64,000 nucleotides of DNA from Leadbetterella sp035299025 (GTDB lineage Bacteria > Bacteroidota > Bacteroidia > Cytophagales > Spirosomataceae), in the NCBI GenBank assembly GCA_035299025.1, contig DATGXK010000010.1, positions 1 to 64,000 of the forward strand, in the 5' to 3' direction. The notes beneath the pieces were generated by a model, which did not search any database, had not been told where the DNA came from, and was given only the letters and a program-made list of their open reading frames with translations. Every line of letters starts with the position of its first letter. The first letter of the stretch is position 1. Shown here in pieces: positions 18,512-26,952 of this stretch. Made by a program: the position numbers and the translations under genes.

Positions 18512-18990
18512 TTGATTTTTTTGAAGGATTGATAATGGTCATTTGTGTAATATGCACTTTGGTCGTCGCCTGTTACAAGCCGTTCTTTCCCTCTGTTTTG
18601 GCCTTCTATTTTTGGGTTAACATCCCATTCCTGGTAGTTAATTCTTCTATCGCTTTGGTCTTTTTTTGGTAAAAGCCCCTCTAGGTTTTTGAATTTTCTG
18701 CCTCCCACGTAGCCTTCTGGTGCTTCGCCGTTTTCATCGATATAGCTGAGTACTTTTAATACTTTGGCCGGAACATCCTCGCTGGTAGAAAGCTCTTCTT
18801 TGGCCTCTGCCTTTTCATCTCGCGAAAAGTCAACTTTGTCTTTTCTATTCTCGGCCCTTTCGGTGTCTTGAATGACACTTTCTTGTGCCGCCGTATTTGC
18901 CGATGAGTTTGGATGTGTATTCACACCCCAAAAATACCCAGCACCGAGTCCAGCAAAAAACAAGAGCAACGAAACAATGATTCTATTCAT
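18508..18990 (-). CDS. Barnase/RNase T1-like secreted ribonuclease
   Basis: 160 residues. An N-terminal hydrophobic segment (IIVSLLLFFAGLGAGYFWG, residues 4-22) exports or anchors it; a charged linker follows (about 30-70). The nuclease domain (about 73-160) shows EGYVGGRKFKNLEGLLP, NYQEWDVNP (Glu 121), RGKERLVTG (Arg 137) and YYTNDHYQSFKKI (His 152), matching the Glu-Arg-His triad of the barnase/N1 family. It is followed directly by its barstar. Likely an exported antibacterial or nutrient-scavenging RNase. Confidence 0.88.
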   Translation of the reverse strand: MNRIIVSLLLFFAGLGAGYFWGVNTHPNSSANTAAQESVIQDTERAENRKDKVDFSRDEKAEAKEELSTSEDVPAKVLKVLSYIDENGEAPEGYVGGRKFKNLEGLLPKKDQSDRRINYQEWDVNPKIEGQNRGKERLVTGDDQSAYYTNDHYQSFKKIK

Positions 18991-19062
18991 CCAGATTTTT
19001 CTTTTTGTGCAAAATTATGGCTCTTAAAAGTATTTATTCTTAAAAAGGACAACAATTTGAAG

Positions 19063-19070
19063 TACTTTTG
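19063..19070 (+). promoter_or_regulatory. -7 promoter box of the epimerase gene
   Basis: TACTTTTG fits TAnnTTTG and lies 15 bp before ATG 19086, giving a very short leader, which is common in this phylum. Confidence 0.5.
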
Positions 19071-19085
19071 TAAAAAAAACTCAAA

Positions 19086-20084
19086 ATGGTAGTATTGATT
19101 ACCGGAGTTACCGGATTGGTGGGGTCGGCGGTGGCAAAAGAGTTGTTGTCTCACGGATTCGTTGTAAAGGCTTTGGTACGCAGCGATATAGCAGCCACGA
19201 AAGTGTCTCGCTTATCCGGGGATATTGAGACTGTAGAGGGAGATGTTTTGGATGTTTTTTCGCTAGAAAAAGCTCTGATAAGTGTTGATTACGTGGTTCA
19301 TTCTGCTGCTTTGGTATCTTTTTCGCCAAAAGAAAGAGACACCATGTACAAGGTAAATATTGAAGGTACTTCAAACTTGGTTAACGCCTGTCTTGCTGCC
19401 AATATCAAGAAATTGTGTTTTGTAAGCTCCTTGGCGGCTTTGGGAAGACCAGCCCAAAGTTTACTTCAGGAAGGCCAGCAAGTTCAAATTGATGAGAACC
19501 AAAAGTGGGAAAACTCAGAGACTAACTCGCACTACGCCATCACCAAATATCTGGCCGAGTGTGAGGTTTGGCGAGCTCAAGCAGAGGGGTTGTCTTCGGT
19601 TATTGTAAATCCCTCTATTATCTTGGGAGAGGGCGACTGGACCCAAAGTAGCACACAGTTGTTTAAATATGTTTATGATCAAAAGCCTTTCTACACCCAA
19701 GGCTTTCTCAACTATGTGGACGTACAAGATGTGGCCCGGTCCATACGCTTGCTTCTTTTCTCAGAAATCGAAAATGAACGTTTTTGTGTTTCCGGAGGTT
19801 TGATAAGCTACAAAGCTTTTTTTGAATCGGTTGCCGATGTTTTTGGTAGAAAAAGGCCATCTTTTGAGGTGAAACCCTGGATGATGGATTACATTTGGCG
19901 GTTTGAAGCCGCAAAATCGTGGTTGACAGGTAAGGCTCCTTTGATAACAAAAGAAACAGCAAAAACATCTAGGTTGAAAATTTTATACAAAAACAATAAA
20001 ATCAAAAATGCTATTGGCTTGGAATTTACACCATTGAATCAAACCATTGAAAGGGTTTGTTCTTTCTTGGCTTCTAAGTCTTAG
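19086..20084 (+). CDS. NAD-dependent epimerase/dehydratase (extended SDR)
   Basis: 332 residues. Nucleotide-binding motif TGVTGLVGSAVA near residue 6, then VDYVVHSAALVSF, and the YxxxK catalytic pair in SHYAITKYLAE near 155. These place it among extended short-chain dehydrogenases related to dihydroflavonol-4-reductase-like sugar/steroid epimerases. Substrate not identifiable. Single gene, upstream of a TPR gene on the same strand. Confidence 0.88.
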   Translation: MVVLITGVTGLVGSAVAKELLSHGFVVKALVRSDIAATKVSRLSGDIETVEGDVLDVFSLEKALISVDYVVHSAALVSFSPKERDTMYKVNIEGTSNLVNACLAANIKKLCFVSSLAALGRPAQSLLQEGQQVQIDENQKWENSETNSHYAITKYLAECEVWRAQAEGLSSVIVNPSIILGEGDWTQSSTQLFKYVYDQKPFYTQGFLNYVDVQDVARSIRLLLFSEIENERFCVSGGLISYKAFFESVADVFGRKRPSFEVKPWMMDYIWRFEAAKSWLTGKAPLITKETAKTSRLKILYKNNKIKNAIGLEFTPLNQTIERVCSFLASKS

Positions 20085-20178
20085 TTTTCAGGTCTGAAAA
20101 TTGCGGAATCTAAATTTGGAATTTCTATTCCGTTTCGTATCTTTAAATCACAAATGAATCTTATAAACTTATTACTGC

Positions 20179-21594
20179 ATGAATCAAGACTTCAGTGATC
20201 ATTTTGATGAATTTAATGAGGCTACCGTAGCCGATGCAGCAAAAAGGTTTGAGACTATGCTTCAACGAAAAGAGTCCCCATATTTCAGTGAAGAAATATT
20301 TGAGTCTCTGGCCGAATATTACATGTCGAAGGGCAAATATGATCTTTCTCTAAAGGCTTGCAATTTTGGTTTGAAGCACTACTCGCATTCGCTCGACTTA
20401 ATTCTTACAAAAACACAAATATTAATCAACAAGTTTGAGCTCGATGAGGCCACAGACTTGCTCGATACTGCCAGTATTTTCCATCCATCCGATACTGAAA
20501 TAGAGTACTTTAGGGGTGTTATTTTAATGTGTACTGGCGATAATGCCGAGGCTTTGGATCTTTTTAAGCAAATTTTGCCCATAGCTCAGGAAAAGGAAAA
20601 TGTGTATTTTCAAATGGGAATGGCCCAAGTAAGTTTGGGGCAGGTGCCCGATGCTATAGAGTCTTTTCAGTTGGCCATAGGATGCACTTCAAAGAACGAA
20701 CTCGTTTACAACGAGTTGGTTTACTGTTTCGATGTCCAGTCAAATCTGCTGGCTGGGATTGATTTTTTTAATAAATTGATTGATGAAGACCCTTATAATC
20801 AGCTGGCTTGGTTTGCTCTGGGTCAATGCTACAACCTGCTCAATCTATACGAGAAAGCAAAAGATGCATTCGAATATGCGGTGGCTATTGAGGGAGAATT
20901 CGCCTCGGGTTGGTATAATCTGGGTTTGAGCCAAATGAACCTCGAAAGTTTTTCGGATGCCAAGGAATCTTTCCTAAATACTTTACGGTATGAGGAACCC
21001 TCAGCCGAGGTGTTGACCCATCTTGCTGCGTCGCATGAAAAGCTGGAAGAGTACTCTGAGGCCTACAAAAATTATAAGAAGGCCGCCGACATGGACGAGT
21101 TTTGGGATGACGCTTGGTTCGGAATGGCCTCTGTTCTTTATGAACAAGAAAAGTACTTAGAATCTATACATTTTGTAAAGAAAGCTTTAAAACTTAACGA
21201 TATAAATAGCGATTTTTGGCTTCTTTTGGCTGATAATGAGTCAAAACTTGGTAATTCTATCTCTTCGGAGGAGGCCTATGACAAAGCCGCAGACTTGGAT
21301 CCCATCAATGCTGATATTTGGTTGAACTGGTCGCTGTTATACTTTGAGCAGGAAAATTATCACAGAGCTTTTGAGGTCATATACGAGGGCATCGAAGAAA
21401 TACCTGACGACGCTGACCTCTATTACAGGGCTTGTACGTATTTGCTTTACAGTGCGAGTTACAATGAAGCCTACAAATATCTGCAAGAAGCCTTGGTGTT
21501 AGATTATGACAAACACGTACAACTGTACGATTTCTTCAGTAATCTAGATACTTTAAAGGCTTTGCAGAGGATTATTGATCAGTTTAGGAAGTGA
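20179..21594 (+). CDS. TPR repeat protein
   Basis: 471 residues of about twelve tetratricopeptide repeats (for example DAIESFQLAIG, AWFALGQCYNLLNLYEKAKDAFEYAV, GWYNLGLSQMNLESFSDAKESFLNTLR). No signal peptide or membrane span, so cytoplasmic. TPR arrays mediate protein contacts; the partner is unknown. This length and composition are common in Bacteroidota. Confidence 0.88.
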   Translation: MNQDFSDHFDEFNEATVADAAKRFETMLQRKESPYFSEEIFESLAEYYMSKGKYDLSLKACNFGLKHYSHSLDLILTKTQILINKFELDEATDLLDTASIFHPSDTEIEYFRGVILMCTGDNAEALDLFKQILPIAQEKENVYFQMGMAQVSLGQVPDAIESFQLAIGCTSKNELVYNELVYCFDVQSNLLAGIDFFNKLIDEDPYNQLAWFALGQCYNLLNLYEKAKDAFEYAVAIEGEFASGWYNLGLSQMNLESFSDAKESFLNTLRYEEPSAEVLTHLAASHEKLEEYSEAYKNYKKAADMDEFWDDAWFGMASVLYEQEKYLESIHFVKKALKLNDINSDFWLLLADNESKLGNSISSEEAYDKAADLDPINADIWLNWSLLYFEQENYHRAFEVIYEGIEEIPDDADLYYRACTYLLYSASYNEAYKYLQEALVLDYDKHVQLYDFFSNLDTLKALQRIIDQFRK

Positions 21595-21648
21595 AATAGG
21601 AAATGTGGTAATTTGTTAATTATTAATATGTTAATGATTTGGAATAAA

Positions 21649-21690
21649 AATTAAAAGAGGGGTTTGGAATTTCAAATCCCTCTTTTAATT
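21649..21690. terminator. Bidirectional terminator between TPR gene and arsM
   Basis: AATTAAAAGAGGGGTTTG and CAAATCCCTCTTTTAATT form an 18-bp stem with one mismatch and a 6-nt loop, flanked by A/T-rich arms on both strands. It sits between convergent genes. Confidence 0.8.
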
Positions 21691-21698
21691 CTAAATAC

Positions 21699-21740
21699 TA
21701 TCCGTGAGAATCCGTGCAGGCATCCGTGAAATCTGTGTGC
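21699..21740. repeat. ATCCGTG-type short direct repeats
   Basis: TCCGTG occurs at 21701, 21711 and 21723, with TCTGTG at 21732. This phrase (ATCCGTGAAATCTGTGTGCC) resembles a dispersed intergenic element I have seen in other Bacteroidota; its function is unknown and copy number elsewhere cannot be judged here. Confidence 0.45.
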
Positions 21741-21759
21741 CATTCAATACACCAAATTC

Positions 21760-22605
21760 TCAACTACAACAATCCGGACCACAGCATGCTGCCTTTTCTG
21801 CTGGTTTTTCAGCATAAACGGTAACACTGAAAATACCCATTTTAGAGTTTTTGAAATCCTCTAATTGCTGAGCATCAAGATATTGGCTAAGTATGTCGTC
21901 AGGTATTATTATCGCTTTTTCCTTCTGTAGTGTGATATTCGCAAATCCAGCTTCTTGAATCATTCCCAAGTATTCGTTTTTTTGAATTGCCCCAGATACG
22001 CATCCAGCGTACATTTCAGCTGCGTTTTGTAAGTTCTCTGGTAAAATACCCACTAAAACCACGTCCGAAATACTAAAATGACCACCTGGTTTCAGTACTC
22101 TCATGATGTCTTTCAAGACTGCCTTTTTGTTGGGTACTAAATTCAGAACGCAATTGCTCACAATAACATCCGCAATATTGGCCGTCACTGGCATCTTTTC
22201 AATGTCTCCTTGTCTGAACTCCACATTATGAAAACCTCTCAATTCAGCATTTACTCTCGCTTTGTCTATCATGGCAGGCGTGAAATCTATCCCGATTACT
22301 TTTCCCGATTCCCCCGTCTCCGCTCTGGCTATGAAGCAATCATTTCCTGCTCCGCTGCCCAAATCTATCACCACATCGCCTTTCTTTATTTTGGCAAATT
22401 GGGTCGGTAGCCCACATCCCAAGCCCAAATCGGCATCAGGATTGTAGCCTTCTAGCTGGGAGTAATCGTCGCTCATGATGTTGTAAACCTCTGTAGAGCA
22501 GCCACCTGAGCCACAGCACGAAGACATGTTGGTTTCTCTGTCTTGTAAAGCTATCTCGCTGTATTTTTGCTTTACAATCTCTTTTAATTGTTCTTCTGTT
22601 TGCAT
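21760..22605 (-). CDS. arsM: Arsenite S-adenosylmethionine methyltransferase
   Basis: 281 residues. SAM-binding motif DLGSGAGND (81-89) and the three arsenic-binding cysteines of ArsM: Cys 64 (GLGCGLP), Cys 152 (SNCVLNL) and Cys 202 (YAGCVSGA). Extra Cys clusters occur at the N-terminus (SSCCGSGGCS) and C-terminus (AACCGPDCCS). It methylates As(III) to volatile or less toxic species in the cytoplasm. It follows arsR after 62 bp, in which a copy of the arsR operator lies. No arsB, acr3 or arsC is nearby. Confidence 0.93.
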   Translation of the reverse strand: MQTEEQLKEIVKQKYSEIALQDRETNMSSCCGSGGCSTEVYNIMSDDYSQLEGYNPDADLGLGCGLPTQFAKIKKGDVVIDLGSGAGNDCFIARAETGESGKVIGIDFTPAMIDKARVNAELRGFHNVEFRQGDIEKMPVTANIADVIVSNCVLNLVPNKKAVLKDIMRVLKPGGHFSISDVVLVGILPENLQNAAEMYAGCVSGAIQKNEYLGMIQEAGFANITLQKEKAIIIPDDILSQYLDAQQLEDFKNSKMGIFSVTVYAEKPAEKAACCGPDCCS

Positions 22606-22632
22606 TTTTTTTTATTTGTTTAGTTTTTTATA

Positions 22633-22648
22633 ATCGTAATAATGCGAT
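22633..22648 (-). promoter_or_regulatory. ArsR-type operator before arsM
   Basis: ATCGTAATAATGCGAT lies 28 bp upstream of the arsM start and matches the operator upstream of arsR (consensus ATCGyAATAwTrCGAT). It suggests arsM is repressed separately as well as by read-through from arsR. Confidence 0.68.
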
Positions 22649-22667
22649 GAATTTTCGCAAAAAAATA

Positions 22668-23000
22668 TTAACAACAACTCGTTTTATTGATGTAATAACT
22701 GCTAAAAAGCTCATCAATATAGGTTTTGGCTTGATTTAGCTCGTTTTCGTCAATACAGTAACATACCTTCGCCCCTTCAATATCGCCTTTTATTAGCCCC
22801 GCTTCTTTCAGTTCTTTGAGATGCTGCGATACTGTACTTTGCGACAATGGAAGTTCTTCCACAATATCACCACAAATACACGACTGCCTCTTTATCAATA
22901 TCCTAAGGATAGCTATTCGAGCCGGATGAGATAAAGCTTTGGCATATTTTGCAAGCTTATTGTCTTTAACTGTAAACTCTTCTGACTTGGTTAATCCCAT
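22668..23000 (-). CDS. arsR: ArsR-family arsenic-responsive repressor
   Basis: 110 residues. Winged-helix domain with HPARIAILRIL and recognition helix LSQSTVSQHLKELKEAGL (about 52-70). Cys 41 and Cys 43 (SCICGD) match the metalloid-binding CxC of classical ArsR, and the protein ends in Cys-Cys, which could be a third ligand site. It presumably leaves DNA when As(III) binds, turning on itself and arsM. Operators lie directly upstream of both genes. Confidence 0.93.
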   Translation of the reverse strand: MGLTKSEEFTVKDNKLAKYAKALSHPARIAILRILIKRQSCICGDIVEELPLSQSTVSQHLKELKEAGLIKGDIEGAKVCYCIDENELNQAKTYIDELFSSYYINKTSCC

Positions 23001-23014
23001 AAAATTATTTTATT

Positions 23015-23030
23015 ATCGCAATATTACGAT
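23015..23030 (-). promoter_or_regulatory. ArsR-type operator before arsR
   Basis: ATCGCAATATTACGAT is a near-perfect 16-bp palindrome 15 bp upstream of the arsR start and nearly identical to the site at 22633-22648. Confidence 0.72.
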
Positions 23031-23161
23031 GATAATTTTGATATTTCAAACTATTTCTGATATTTTTTTCAGAATGGGCAATTCCGGTTCGTTTTTTTGT
23101 AAAATATAGTGTCTTTAGGCATAAATTCTTGTGCAAAATTTTATTTCCAGAAAAATAATCT

Positions 23162-23169
23162 TACCTTTG
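23162..23169 (+). promoter_or_regulatory. -7 promoter box of rpsL
   Basis: TACCTTTG is a perfect TAnnTTTG box 54 bp before the rpsL ATG. Confidence 0.6.
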
Positions 23170-23223
23170 CAGTCCCAATTTTGGGGAGATAGTATTTAAT
23201 TAATTAATTTTTAACAGTTTACA

Positions 23224-23637
23224 ATGCCTACTATACAGCAGTTAGTAAGAAAAGGAAGAGAGACATTAATGTACAAGTCGAAATCTCCGGCATTGGATTC
23301 TTGCCCTCAGCGTCGTGGGGTGTGCACAAGAGTTTATACTACTACACCAAAGAAGCCAAACTCGGCTCTTCGTAAAGTAGCTCGTGTACGTTTAACGAAC
23401 CAGAAAGAGGTGAACGCCTACATTCCAGGTGAAGGTCACAATTTGCAAGAGCACTCTATCGTATTGATTAGAGGTGGTCGTGTGAAAGACTTACCAGGTG
23501 TACGTTATCACATCGTTCGTGGGGCATTGGATACAGCCGGTGTAAACAACCGTAAGCAGAGTCGCTCTAAGTATGGTGCTAAACGTCCTAAGCCAGGTCA
23601 GGTAGCGGCGGCACCAACAAAAGGTAAGAAAAAATAA
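23224..23637 (+). CDS. rpsL: 30S ribosomal protein S12
   Basis: 137 residues, full length, with the universal segment CPQRRGVCTRVYTTTPKKPNSALRK and GEGHNLQEHS..RGGRVKDLPGVRYH. The lysines around the streptomycin-resistance sites are wild type (TPKKPNS; GRVKDLPG). S12 guards decoding accuracy in the small subunit. It is followed by rpsG after 115 bp. Confidence 0.98.
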   Translation: MPTIQQLVRKGRETLMYKSKSPALDSCPQRRGVCTRVYTTTPKKPNSALRKVARVRLTNQKEVNAYIPGEGHNLQEHSIVLIRGGRVKDLPGVRYHIVRGALDTAGVNNRKQSRSKYGAKRPKPGQVAAAPTKGKKK

Positions 23638-23752
23638 CAAGAAAATCTTTATAGTCTCTCACTGAGAGCACATATAGGGGAAGTAATGTTTGGTATTACC
23701 GAATGTGAATTAGTTTAAATCATTAAACGAAACCTTCTTAAAAATTTAAGAA

Positions 23753-24220
23753 ATGAGAAAAGCAAAACCAAAAAAGCGTTACGTGTTACCTGATCCAAAG
23801 TTCAGAGATGTAACAGTAACAAAGTTTGTAAACAACATGATGTATGACGGTAAAAAATCACTGGCTTACGGTATTTTTTATGGTGCATTAGAGATTGTTG
23901 AGAAACGTACGAGCGAAAACGGATTAGAAATCTGGAAAAAAGCATTGAACAACGTTATGCCAGCTGTAGAGGTTAAGAGCCGTAGAGTGGGTGGTGCTAC
24001 TTTCCAGGTTCCTACTGAAGTAAGAGCCGATCGTAAACAGTCATTAGGTATGAAATGGATGATCAACTACGCTCGTAAGCGTGGTGAGAAGACCATCACT
24101 GAGCGTTTAGCTGGCGAGATTATCGCTGCTTCGAAAGGTGAAGGTGCATCTGTGAAAAAGAAAGACGATACACACAGAATGGCGGATGCGAACAAAGCAT
24201 TCTCGCACTTCAGATTGTAA
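23753..24220 (+). CDS. rpsG: 30S ribosomal protein S7
   Basis: 155 residues, full length: RKAKPKKRYVLPDPKF at the N-terminus, then VTKFVNNMMYDGKKS, PAVEVKSRRVGGATFQVP and ends AFSHFRL. S7 nucleates assembly of the 30S head. Cotranscribed with rpsL; a terminator follows instead of fusA. Confidence 0.98.
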   Translation: MRKAKPKKRYVLPDPKFRDVTVTKFVNNMMYDGKKSLAYGIFYGALEIVEKRTSENGLEIWKKALNNVMPAVEVKSRRVGGATFQVPTEVRADRKQSLGMKWMINYARKRGEKTITERLAGEIIAASKGEGASVKKKDDTHRMADANKAFSHFRL

Positions 24221-24245
24221 TCGTCTATACGACAGACCAAAAGAG

Positions 24246-24274
24246 AACCTCTCGATTTTTCGAGAGGTTTTTTT
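24246..24274 (+). terminator. Rho-independent terminator after rpsG
   Basis: AACCTCTCG-ATTTTT-CGAGAGGTT is a perfect 9-bp stem followed by a T-run, 25 bp after the rpsG stop. Confidence 0.92.
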
Positions 24275-24390
24275 GTGCGTAATGGTTAGTTAATCTGGAA
24301 ATCTATACAGAAATTCCGTTTTCTGCTCAAAATCATAAATATTGATTTGGTTATTTTTTAGTTTTATACTTCAACCTAAAAAAACTATAT

Positions 24391-24888
24391 ATGACCAGCT
24401 TTAGAGTAAGGCCCAAGTTCAGGAAAGAATGTCCATCCAAACCAAAAGAATTGGTGGACAGAATCAGTAAAAGATTAGAATCACAACACGATCAAATAGA
24501 TGGGAAAGTCTTCCTGACTCATGGCTTATTTAGAATTCTACCTGAACACCAGCATTTCTGGTCACCACAGCTCAATGTCTCCTTCGAAGAAACCGAAGAT
24601 GGTACAACGTTACGAGGTATGTATGGGCCTCATCCCACTGTATGGGCTGTTTTTCTTTTTGGTTATGCTATTTTAGGGCTTGCTTCCTTTTTTATCGCCA
24701 TAGTGGGTTTGGTAAAATATTCACTACATATTGAAAGTAGTATTTTGTGGCTTTTGCCATTTTTACTCGGTGGTTTGGTGGTACTTTATTTTGTAGCTCA
24801 AGCTGGTCAAAAAATGGGTGTAGAGCAGACTTTTCAGTTACATCATTTTTTTGAAGAGGCTATTGGTGAGCCGGTCCACATAAGCTGA
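24391..24888 (+). CDS. Small membrane protein of unknown function
   Basis: 165 residues. A soluble N-terminal part (about 1-75, with RPKFRKECPSKPKELVDRI) is followed by two membrane spans (AVFLFGYAILGLASFFIAIVGLV and ILWLLPFLLGGLVVLYFVA) and a short tail. I do not recognise a named family. It is alone between the ribosomal terminator and a T9SS cargo gene. Confidence 0.8.
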   Translation: MTSFRVRPKFRKECPSKPKELVDRISKRLESQHDQIDGKVFLTHGLFRILPEHQHFWSPQLNVSFEETEDGTTLRGMYGPHPTVWAVFLFGYAILGLASFFIAIVGLVKYSLHIESSILWLLPFLLGGLVVLYFVAQAGQKMGVEQTFQLHHFFEEAIGEPVHIS

Positions 24889-25025
24889 TTTCTACCCCTG
24901 CTGAATCATGTTTTTAATAAAAGGAGTCTTCTAGGCATGAAATTTGAGGCTTTGGTATTGTGCGGGTTCTGATAAAATCTACGAATCTAAGTCACATAAC
25001 CATAATTAGACCCAAGTTTGCTTGA

Positions 25026-26915
25026 ATGACACTGCGTATTTTTATTTTTATATTAACCTTTTTAGGTATTTCGAAGGTTTTTTCACAGGAATTTGTGATT
25101 AACTGGCAAAAGACCTTTGGTGGAGAACGCAATGAGGTAGCCTATGCAGGTGTTGAAACTCCCGATGGCGGTTTTATAATGGTGGGTTCTACCAATTCCA
25201 AAAATAGTTTTGACGTAAAAGATTCTCGTGGTTTTGATGGCACTGGGGGCAATGATTTTTGGATTGCCAAGGTCTCTAATTCAGGGGCTGTGATTTGGAG
25301 TAAAACCTTTGGTGGCTCCAAAGATGACGTGGCTACTTCGGTTGTAAAAACAGCAAACAACGAGTATTTGATTTTAGGAACTACCCAATCTACGGATGGA
25401 GATGCCAATTTTAACGGAATAAATGGAGGATTGCTCCTTGTAAGGCTTAAAGAGAATGGTGATTTTGTTTCTAAAAGGTTGTTTGCCGGTGGAAACAGTA
25501 GCTCTGGTGTTTCTTATCAGCAGGTTAATAGTTTCTGTAAACCAACCATTCGAATCCTTTCCGATGGTCAGTTTATATTGGGAGCGACACGTTCGATAGG
25601 CGTAAATCCTTTCTCGGGCTATGATTTTTATGTTGCGAAGCTTTCTGCTTTTGGCGATACACTTTGGGAAAAGACTTTCGGAGGTGGCCTAGAAGACTAC
25701 ATGAACGATATCATTGTTACGTCCGATGGTGGCTTTTTGATGGTAGGCGGCACGCTCTCTCTAGAACGCGACATACCTGGAGCGGGACAAGGTTTTTTAG
25801 ATTTTTTGGTTCTTAAAATTGATCCTACCGGAAGACAAACTTGGGAAAAGGGATTTGGTGGAAATAGTTATGATGTAGCCTTTTCGGCTTTAGAAAATAT
25901 TAGTAAAACTGGGTTTTATATCGTTGGAGAGTCGAGTTCATCTAATGGCCAAATTGGGTCTTCGCTTGGTGAAAAAGACGGAATCATTCTTAGATTGGAC
26001 AAGAACGGTGTTTTGTTAAATAAGAATCACTTTGGAGGAACAGATAACGACGGTTTTTACAGCATAACCAGAGGTGCAGACGGTGTTCTTTATGCCGCGG
26101 GTACCAGTCAGTCTATTCTAGGTGCGGTAAAACCTAGAGGCCCGCTTACGGATGTGTGGCTCATGGCTTTAAAGGAAGATACCTTTGTGCCAGTTTTTCA
26201 CAAACTCTTTGGCGGTGCTGATATTGATTTGGCCAGACAGGTAATTTATACATCCAAAAGTGGCATTTTTTTAGCTTCAAGTAGTCGTTCGGCAGACGGT
26301 GACTCCAAACTGAATCGCGGTCAGAGTGATTTTTGGGCCTTGAATTTAAGCCTTCCGCCACCTATTATTTTTGGTAAATTTCAGGCTTTTCTGAACGATA
26401 ATCAGAATATTGAACTTGCTTGGACTACTACTTTCGAGCAGAATTCTCAGTATATTTATGTAGAAAAAAGCGATAACAATAAGGAGTTTTTTCAGAAAGA
26501 CGAACAATTTGCTGTTGGTGTGTCAACAGGTATTGTTACCTACAGGTTTGTCGACGAAAACCCTATTTTGGGTCTCAATTATTATAGATTGCGATACACC
26601 GATTTAGACAATAAAACCTATTACGGACCGACGGTTAGTTTTACGTTTTCTCCATTATCTACTTCAAACGTACCACTTGAAACCTTCAGAATTTACCCCA
26701 ATCCTGCCACTGAGTATATTTTAATCGATACTTTTTTGGAAAACCCTGATATCAATCTCGTAGATATGAGAGGGGGAAATGTGCCTTTTGAATTGGTCAG
26801 GATCACGGATTCTTCATTTAGGCTTATTCTTTCCAAAAATCTGAGCTCCGGAATGTATCAAGTGGTTATCGGTAATCATATAGCTCGGCATACCAAGAAA
26901 ATTATTGTGAACTGA
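25026..26915 (+). CDS. Secreted repeat protein with T9SS type A sorting domain
   Basis: 629 residues. Signal peptide (MTLRIFIFILTFLGISKVFSQ). About seven repeats of roughly 55-60 residues follow, each with WxKTFGG...GDVAxSVxxTxDGGFLMVGxT, predicted beta-propeller. A fibronectin-like segment precedes the C-terminus, which has FRIYPNPATEYILID and ends in a conserved beta-strand block (SSGMYQVVIG...KKIIVN), the T9SS type A sorting domain. Exported to the surface or medium; ligand unknown. Confidence 0.9.
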   Translation: MTLRIFIFILTFLGISKVFSQEFVINWQKTFGGERNEVAYAGVETPDGGFIMVGSTNSKNSFDVKDSRGFDGTGGNDFWIAKVSNSGAVIWSKTFGGSKDDVATSVVKTANNEYLILGTTQSTDGDANFNGINGGLLLVRLKENGDFVSKRLFAGGNSSSGVSYQQVNSFCKPTIRILSDGQFILGATRSIGVNPFSGYDFYVAKLSAFGDTLWEKTFGGGLEDYMNDIIVTSDGGFLMVGGTLSLERDIPGAGQGFLDFLVLKIDPTGRQTWEKGFGGNSYDVAFSALENISKTGFYIVGESSSSNGQIGSSLGEKDGIILRLDKNGVLLNKNHFGGTDNDGFYSITRGADGVLYAAGTSQSILGAVKPRGPLTDVWLMALKEDTFVPVFHKLFGGADIDLARQVIYTSKSGIFLASSSRSADGDSKLNRGQSDFWALNLSLPPPIIFGKFQAFLNDNQNIELAWTTTFEQNSQYIYVEKSDNNKEFFQKDEQFAVGVSTGIVTYRFVDENPILGLNYYRLRYTDLDNKTYYGPTVSFTFSPLSTSNVPLETFRIYPNPATEYILIDTFLENPDINLVDMRGGNVPFELVRITDSSFRLILSKNLSSGMYQVVIGNHIARHTKKIIVN

Positions 26916-26952
26916 GGTTTTTGCTTTAATTTGCCAAAAAAAACTGCAACAA

